A stretch of DNA of 64,000 nucleotides from assembly GCF_021655075.1 (NCBI RefSeq), contig NZ_PPXX01000002.1, forward strand, positions 33,732 to 97,731, in the 5' to 3' direction. The position numbers and the translations under genes were made by a program. The notes under the pieces are model-generated. The model worked only from the letters and a program-made list of their open reading frames with translations, searched no databases and was not told where the DNA came from. This DNA is from Clostridium sp. Cult2 (lineage in GTDB: Bacteria; Bacillota; Clostridia; Tissierellales; Tepidimicrobiaceae). Below are positions 59,513 to 64,000 of this stretch, one piece after another; position 1 is the stretch's first letter; the number at the start of each line of letters is the position of its first letter.

Positions 59513-61328
59513 TTTCTATAACAAGGAAAGAAAAATACTAGTATGCTGTGGAACAGGTTGCTTAGCAAACAACAGCTACCAAGTATACGAAAATTTTAAA
59601 GAGGAATTGAAAAATAATCCAGCTATTACCATTGAACCCTCAATAAAAGCAACTGGCTGTAACGGGTTATGTGAGAAGGGACCAGTTGTAAAAATACTTC
59701 CAGATCAAATCTCTTATTTCAAAGTTTCGCCTAATGATGTTAATGAAATAGTGGAAAAAACCATATTAAAGGATGAAATAATAGATAGACTATTATACTT
59801 TGATACAAATAAAAAGAAAAGAATAGTATCCCATAAAGATGCTTCATTCTATAAGCATCAGCATAAGATTGCTTTAAGAAACATTGGGGAAGTAGATCCT
59901 TTGCATATTAAAGATTATTTGGAAAGGGATGGTTACAAGGCATTACACAAAATTTTATTCCAAATGACCCCTGATGAAGTAATTAGTGAAATTGAAAAAT
60001 CAGGTTTAAGAGGTAGAGGTGGCGCAGGATTTCCTACCGGCATCAAGTGGAGAACCTGTTCTAACTATGAAAACTTCCCAAAATATGTAGTGTGTAATGG
60101 GGATGAAGGGGACCCTGGAGCATTTATGGATAGAAGTATAATGGAAGGTGATCCTCATACAGTAATTGAGGGTATGATTATTTGTGGGTATGCAATAGAT
60201 TCTAATAAAGGATATCTATATATAAGGGATGAATATGAGCTTGCAAGAAGAAATATGCAAGTTGCTATTGATGAGGCTAGAAAGCTTGGATATCTTGGCA
60301 AAAATATTCTAGGCAGTTCCTTTGAATTCGATTTAGAAATTGTCAGAGGTGGAGGAGCTTTTGTCTGTGGTGAATCTAGTGCTCTAATGGGCTCTATTGA
60401 AGGAGATGTTGGTGAGCCTAGGGCTAAATATATAAGAAGTGTTGAAAAAGGTTTATGGGACCAACCAACTGTATTAAATAATGTTGAAACCTGGGCAAAT
60501 ATTCCTCCTATCATAATAAAGGGATCAGAATGGTTTAAAAAAATAGGGACAGAAAAGAATTCAGGAACAAAGGTATTTTCATTAGTAGGCAAAGTAAAGA
60601 ATACTGGCTTAGTTGAAATACCTATGGGAACTAAATTAAGTGAGCTTGTATTCCAAATTGGTGGCGGTATTATAAAGGATAGACCCTTTAAAGCTGTGCA
60701 AACTGGTGGCCCTTCTGGTGGTTGTATTCCTAAAGAGAATATGGATATACCCCTTGATTTTGATTCCTTAAGTAATATAGGGTCAATGATGGGCTCTGGT
60801 GGAGTAATAGTAATGGATGACACTACCTGTATGGTTGAGGTGGCAAGGTACTATATGGAATTCCTGTCAGAGGAATCCTGTGGAAAATGTACTACCTGCA
60901 GAGAAGGCATAAATACAATGCTAAAAATATTAAAAAACATTACCATGGGAAAAGGACAATTAGAGGATATAGATTTACTTCTACAGCTAGGTGAAACTAT
61001 TAAAGAAGGTTCCCTGTGTGCCCTAGGAAAAACTGCTCCAAATCCTGTTTTAACCACTATTCAGTATTTTAGAGATGAATATATTGACCATATAGTAAAT
61101 AAAAAATGTTCTGCAGGTGTGTGTAAAAATCTTACCACTTATTATATAGATAAAGATATTTGTATAGGTTGTGGATTATGTAGTAGAAAATGCCCTGTCA
61201 ATGCTATTGCAGGTAAATTAAAAGAACCTCATGCTATAGATAAGGATATATGTATTAAATGTGGTAATTGCTTCACCCTATGTCCAAAGAATGCCGTTAA
61301 GATTGGTGGTGCAGATTATGAATATTAA
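59505..61328 (+). CDS. NuoF/HydB-like NADH-binding flavoprotein with extra Fe-S domains
   Basis: 607 residues from ATG 59505 (GGGAGGGGTG upstream). An N-terminal [2Fe-2S] thioredoxin-like domain (VCCGTGCLANNSY, GCNGLCEKGPVV) precedes the FMN/NADH core (GLRGRGGAGFPTGIKW, CNGDEGDPGAFMDRSI, RGGGAFVCGESSALMGSIEG) and the [4Fe-4S] motif ESCGKCTTCREG. Two ferredoxin motifs (CIGCGLCSRKC, CIKCGNCFTLC) end the protein. This is the layout of electron-bifurcating hydrogenase and dehydrogenase flavoproteins, so it likely exchanges electrons with NAD(H) and ferredoxin. Confidence 0.96.
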   Translation: MSDFYNKERKILVCCGTGCLANNSYQVYENFKEELKNNPAITIEPSIKATGCNGLCEKGPVVKILPDQISYFKVSPNDVNEIVEKTILKDEIIDRLLYFDTNKKKRIVSHKDASFYKHQHKIALRNIGEVDPLHIKDYLERDGYKALHKILFQMTPDEVISEIEKSGLRGRGGAGFPTGIKWRTCSNYENFPKYVVCNGDEGDPGAFMDRSIMEGDPHTVIEGMIICGYAIDSNKGYLYIRDEYELARRNMQVAIDEARKLGYLGKNILGSSFEFDLEIVRGGGAFVCGESSALMGSIEGDVGEPRAKYIRSVEKGLWDQPTVLNNVETWANIPPIIIKGSEWFKKIGTEKNSGTKVFSLVGKVKNTGLVEIPMGTKLSELVFQIGGGIIKDRPFKAVQTGGPSGGCIPKENMDIPLDFDSLSNIGSMMGSGGVIVMDDTTCMVEVARYYMEFLSEESCGKCTTCREGINTMLKILKNITMGKGQLEDIDLLLQLGETIKEGSLCALGKTAPNPVLTTIQYFRDEYIDHIVNKKCSAGVCKNLTTYYIDKDICIGCGLCSRKCPVNAIAGKLKEPHAIDKDICIKCGNCFTLCPKNAVKIGGADYEY

Positions 61329-62070
61329 AATTGATGGAAAGTATTATAAAGGAAATAGTGGAGAAACACTGCTGGAATTAGCTAGGCGTAATAAAATAGA
61401 CATTCCTAGCTTATGTCATAAGAAAGGCTTTGAAGGACTAGGTAGATGCAGATTATGTTTAGTTGAGGTAAAGGAAGGAAATAGAACTAAAATAGTTTCA
61501 TCCTGTGTCTATCCAATAAAGGATGGCATTGAAGTCCTTACTAGTACTGAAAGAATAGTAAATATGAGAAAGGATATTATCCTCCTCCTACTTCTTAGAA
61601 CACCAAATAATGAATATATAAAAAAATTAGCAAGAGAATATGACGTTGAGGCACCAAAGAGATATGTAAATATAGATGAAAAAGAAGACTGTATTCTATG
61701 TGGATTATGTGTTAAAGCATGTGAAAAACTAGGTACCAGTGCCATATCCTTTGTGAATAGGGGGACTACTAAAAAAATTTCTACTCCCTATGATGATGCT
61801 TCAAAGGATTGCATAGGCTGTGGAGCTTGTGTTGAGGTTTGTCCTACAAATGCCATTAGTTTAGTAGATTCTGATGGGAAAAGAACTATTTGGAATAGAA
61901 CCTTTAACCTAGTAAAATGCTCTAGATGTGGTAAATACTACACAACAGAGGAAGCTTTAAGTTTTATTGATGATAAACTCCATATGGAAAACCAGGAACA
62001 TCTTTGTGAATCATGTAATAAAAGGCTTGTAGCTGATAAGTTTAAGGATGCTTTTCAAAATATTTTTTAA
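61318..62070 (+). CDS. NuoG-N/HydA-N-like Fe-S subunit
   Basis: 250 residues from ATG 61318, overlapping the previous stop by 11 bp. A [2Fe-2S] plant-ferredoxin-like domain (CHKKGFEGLGRCRLCLVEV, SCVYP) is followed by CILCGLCVKACEKLG and CIGCGACVEVC. A C-terminal CSRCGKYYTT and LCESC pair may bind Zn or another cluster. It lacks the catalytic domain of hydrogenase or formate dehydrogenase, so it is an electron-wire subunit. With the previous two genes it makes the BfuABC-like module fused here to AOR. Confidence 0.9.
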   Translation: MNIKIDGKYYKGNSGETLLELARRNKIDIPSLCHKKGFEGLGRCRLCLVEVKEGNRTKIVSSCVYPIKDGIEVLTSTERIVNMRKDIILLLLLRTPNNEYIKKLAREYDVEAPKRYVNIDEKEDCILCGLCVKACEKLGTSAISFVNRGTTKKISTPYDDASKDCIGCGACVEVCPTNAISLVDSDGKRTIWNRTFNLVKCSRCGKYYTTEEALSFIDDKLHMENQEHLCESCNKRLVADKFKDAFQNIF

Positions 62071-62102
62071 GGTGAAAGATGCTTAATAAATCACACAAAA
62101 CA

Positions 62103-62154
62103 AAAACCCCGGAAATACACGCAAGACTTCTCTTGCAAATACTTCCGGGGTTTT
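62103..62154. terminator. Terminator of the AOR operon and of the antiporter
   Basis: AAAACCCCGGAA and TTCCGGGGTTTT arms, with an inner GCAAGA-cttc-TCTTGC stem, lie between convergent genes. Confidence 0.9.
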
Positions 62155-62190
62155 ATTCCATGTTTTATCCTACTTTTGAAAAACTTTATT

Positions 62191-63396
62191 TTATTTTTCA
62201 CTAATACATATGCTACTTTTTTCTACTAGTAACCTTTCTGAAGAATACTGAATTCCAATGGCCCCTAATGGCGCGGTGATTAGTATAGATAATACTGCAA
62301 TAGCCAAGATTGTGTCTCCTGACTCTACTCCTAATGATAATGGCACTGCCCCTATGGCAGCCTGTACTGTTGCCTTTGGAATATATGCAATAACGCAAAA
62401 CAATCTCTCTTTCCAATTATAATCTGTGCCTAACAAAGAGATTATAACCCCAATACTTCGTCCTATTAAACCTATTAATATTATTAGAATACCTACCCCA
62501 CCTGCTTCTAAGGCTACATTTACATCTACCTGTGCTCCTACTAGCACAAATAATAAAATTTCTGCTAAAACCCATATTTTATTAAATTTATTAGATAATC
62601 TCTTTCCTACATTAGGTAATTTTTCGATTATTACAAAACCAATAGTCATAACCCCTAAAAGCGAAGCTACTTGTAAGTTTGTTTTCAATACACCTTCCAA
62701 TTCATTAAGCAATATGGAAAAACCAAGTATTAATAATACCTTTTTAGTATCACGAATGTGGTATGTTTTAAAAATTCTTATCAGTAAAAATCCAATAATT
62801 ATACCAGCCATAATACCTAATAATATTGATATTGGTACATTTAATAATTGTATACCTATATTTATATGTGAACCACTATATAAGCCTAAAAAAGCACTAA
62901 ATATTGTAATAGCAAAGACATCATCTATAGATGCACCAGCCAATATTAAAGTTGGTATTCCTTTTTTCGTACCAATGTTATTTTCCATTAATTTAAGCAT
63001 AGATGGTACTACAACAGCAGGAGAAACGGCGGCAATAATAAAACCTAATATTCCTCCCTGAGCAAATGTAAAATCCAGAAAATTTACTGAAGCGAGGGCA
63101 ATAAATAAGCCTTCTATTAAACCAGGTATGCAACTAATCTTCAATGCAGTGGTTCCAACTTTTTTCAAATCATCTTTATTGATTCCAAGCCCTGCTCTTA
63201 ATAAGATGATAATCAAAGCAATGCTTCTTAAGTCTGCTGATATTCGGAGCATATCATCGTTCAGTAAATTAAGTCCATGAGGCCCTATAAGAACACCTAA
63301 TATTAACATGCCTAATAAACCAGGCATTCTTAATTTCTCAAATATTCTTTTTGCAGGCAATCCTAATAATAAAATTACTGCTAAACTTTCAGCCAT
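62191..63396 (-). CDS. CPA-type cation/proton antiporter under fluoride control
   Basis: 401 residues with about 12 helices: AVILLLGLPAKRIFEKLRMP, LGMLILGVLIGPHGLNLL, LRSIALIIILLRAGLGINKD and AAVSPAVVVPSMLKLM are Na+/H+ antiporter (CPA1/2, Kef-like) signatures, with GASIDDVFAITIFSAFLGLY holding the Asp pair. No RCK domain is attached. AAAAGGAGTG precedes ATG. A fluoride riboswitch lies directly upstream, so it likely responds to fluoride stress, as seen with antiporter genes in other bacteria. Confidence 0.9.
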   Translation of the reverse strand: MAESLAVILLLGLPAKRIFEKLRMPGLLGMLILGVLIGPHGLNLLNDDMLRISADLRSIALIIILLRAGLGINKDDLKKVGTTALKISCIPGLIEGLFIALASVNFLDFTFAQGGILGFIIAAVSPAVVVPSMLKLMENNIGTKKGIPTLILAGASIDDVFAITIFSAFLGLYSGSHINIGIQLLNVPISILLGIMAGIIIGFLLIRIFKTYHIRDTKKVLLILGFSILLNELEGVLKTNLQVASLLGVMTIGFVIIEKLPNVGKRLSNKFNKIWVLAEILLFVLVGAQVDVNVALEAGGVGILIILIGLIGRSIGVIISLLGTDYNWKERLFCVIAYIPKATVQAAIGAVPLSLGVESGDTILAIAVLSILITAPLGAIGIQYSSERLLVEKSSICISEK

Positions 63397-63419
63397 AAAA
63401 CCACTCCTTTTCTAGTCAT

Positions 63420-63500
63420 AAAAAAACTCCTACAGGAATACTATTAATATTTCCTGTAGGAGTCATTAGCATTATGCAATTATGGTGAACTCCATCACCC
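63420..63500 (-). promoter_or_regulatory. Fluoride riboswitch (crcB motif) with terminator
   Basis: On the minus strand GGGTGATGGAGTTCACCAT starts the aptamer, followed by TGCATAATGC and AATGACTCCTAC, matching the crcB/fluoride consensus (GGnGATGGnGTTCnCC ... TGATGnCTCCTAC). ACTCCTACAGGAA and TTCCTGTAGGAGT then form a terminator followed by T7. Fluoride binding should favour read-through into the antiporter gene. Start and end are accurate to a few bases. Confidence 0.93.
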
Positions 63501-63618
63501 TTTATTTAATTTTACTAATAAATTATATTATAAAGTATTATATATGTCAATGATATGTTTTGCACTATGTTATTATCTTTAAAACTCCATCATGAAATCC
63601 TCCAAAAGTCTTTACCTT

Positions 63619-63645
63619 AAGATCCTTCGCTTTGCTTAGGATGAC
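63619..63645 (-). repeat. Second copy of the GTCATCCT...GCGAAGGATCTT repeat
   Basis: On the minus strand GTCATCCTAAGCAAAGCG followed by AAGGATCTT matches the core of the element at 10206-10233. It lies in the gene-poor end of the window. Confidence 0.7.
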
Positions 63646-63682
63646 AATCGTTTACGACGTAATATCCTACTAAAGAGTACCT

Positions 63683-63745
63683 TTATTTTGTCCGCCTTTG
63701 AGTAATGAATGGTATGCCAACCGCTAATAATCCTACTGTGTTCAT
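63683..63745 (-). CDS. Possible 20-residue small protein
   Basis: ATG 63745-63743 has AGGTGAGGAG nearby upstream, and a short frame encodes MNTVGLLAVGIPFITQRRTK. The hydrophobic core followed by a basic tail would fit a membrane peptide. I do not recognise it and length alone is weak evidence. The rest of 63746-64000 shows no gene I can support. Confidence 0.25.
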   Translation of the reverse strand: MNTVGLLAVGIPFITQRRTK

Positions 63746-64000
63746 CAAACAAACTCCTCACCTTTTTCAAATAAAGTTCTCTCACCAACGCCCCTCAAGC
63801 CCTTGAAAACACTGGCTTGTTATTCTCTTCCATTTATCCATTTAATTCCTTAATCCTTGAACCTGCACCACTAAAGTACTTGTATTTCTTGATTTTCACC
63901 TCAAAAAATGAAAATAAAGTTCTATTAGGATTGAGGAAATAATAGGATTTAGGAACTAGGGATAAGGGGAGATTTTGTCCATTTATTCTTCCATTTTCTT

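Noticed and set aside
60155..60823. 222-residue minus-strand ORF inside the NuoF-like gene
   Set aside because: Antisense shadow of a well-conserved gene, with Pro/Ser-rich random-like composition.
63746..64000. Possible structured RNA with CAAGCC/GGCTTG hairpin
   Set aside because: Only one short stem was seen, with no match to any known class and no downstream gene in the window.

Overview
The window comes from a low-GC, endospore-forming anaerobic Firmicute. Sporulation genes (spmA, spmB, gin, bofA, spoVB, cwlD), a Bacillus-like block around tmk-holB-ricT-rsmI-abrB-metG-tatD-rnmV-rsmA, many ferredoxin-type proteins, an aldehyde:ferredoxin oxidoreductase and two in-frame UGA (selenocysteine) genes together point to Clostridia or Tissierellia. 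The exact genus is inference. No rRNA, tRNA, CRISPR array or intact insertion sequence was seen.

Layout. 1-2.6 kb (mostly minus): the N-terminus of mgtE with a structured leader, a HesB/IscA-like selenoprotein, a holin-like membrane protein, DUF1858, a glutaredoxin and an ArsR/CadC-type repressor. Two nearly identical CsoR/CstR-like operators precede the HesB and glutaredoxin genes. 2.7-26.5 kb: the housekeeping and sporulation block, mostly minus: an acidic-repeat protein, rsmA, rnmV, tatD, metG under a Met T-box, a YabE-like 3D protein, spmAB, herA-nurA, abrB with Spo0A-like boxes, rsmI, a ferredoxin, ricT, holB, two darA paralogues, tmk, an Orn/Lys/Arg decarboxylase-family gene, gin, the AmmeMemoRadiSam pair, rplY, bofA, a yaaL-like gene, a DUF134 regulator and mrp.

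26.6-31 kb: two DUF421 membrane proteins, DUF1657, and a CobW GTPase / ArsR / DUF318-permease / thioredoxin-like operon. 31.2-37.6 kb: a YesN/YesM two-component system and an Fbp-type ABC transporter, followed by a decayed OppC fragment. 37.9-45.3 kb: spoVB, a second DUF134 regulator, a NifX/MinD-ferredoxin cluster, a selenocysteine peroxiredoxin under a Fur/PerR-like box, cwlD and an IscU/NifU scaffold. 46-56 kb: a creatininase-family hydrolase with a complete dipeptide/oligopeptide ABC transporter, a metallo-beta-lactamase-fold protein, an FMN-binding lipoprotein, a WrbA-like flavoprotein and threonine aldolase. 56-62 kb: a MoaD-like protein, then a Moco/Tuco-type riboswitch in front of an AOR operon that also encodes NuoE-, NuoF- and NuoG-N-like subunits, a probable electron-bifurcating tungsten enzyme. 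62-64 kb: a cation/proton antiporter under a fluoride riboswitch, then about 500 bp without a convincing gene.

The most interesting regulatory signal is a perfect 16-bp palindrome placed 4 bp downstream of the -10 in two far-apart promoters. One drives mrp plus DUF134, the other the NifX/MinD cluster. The second DUF134 gene lies behind a promoter carrying a different perfect palindrome. This suggests two paralogous DUF134 regulators with separate operators, both acting on metal-cluster carrier genes.
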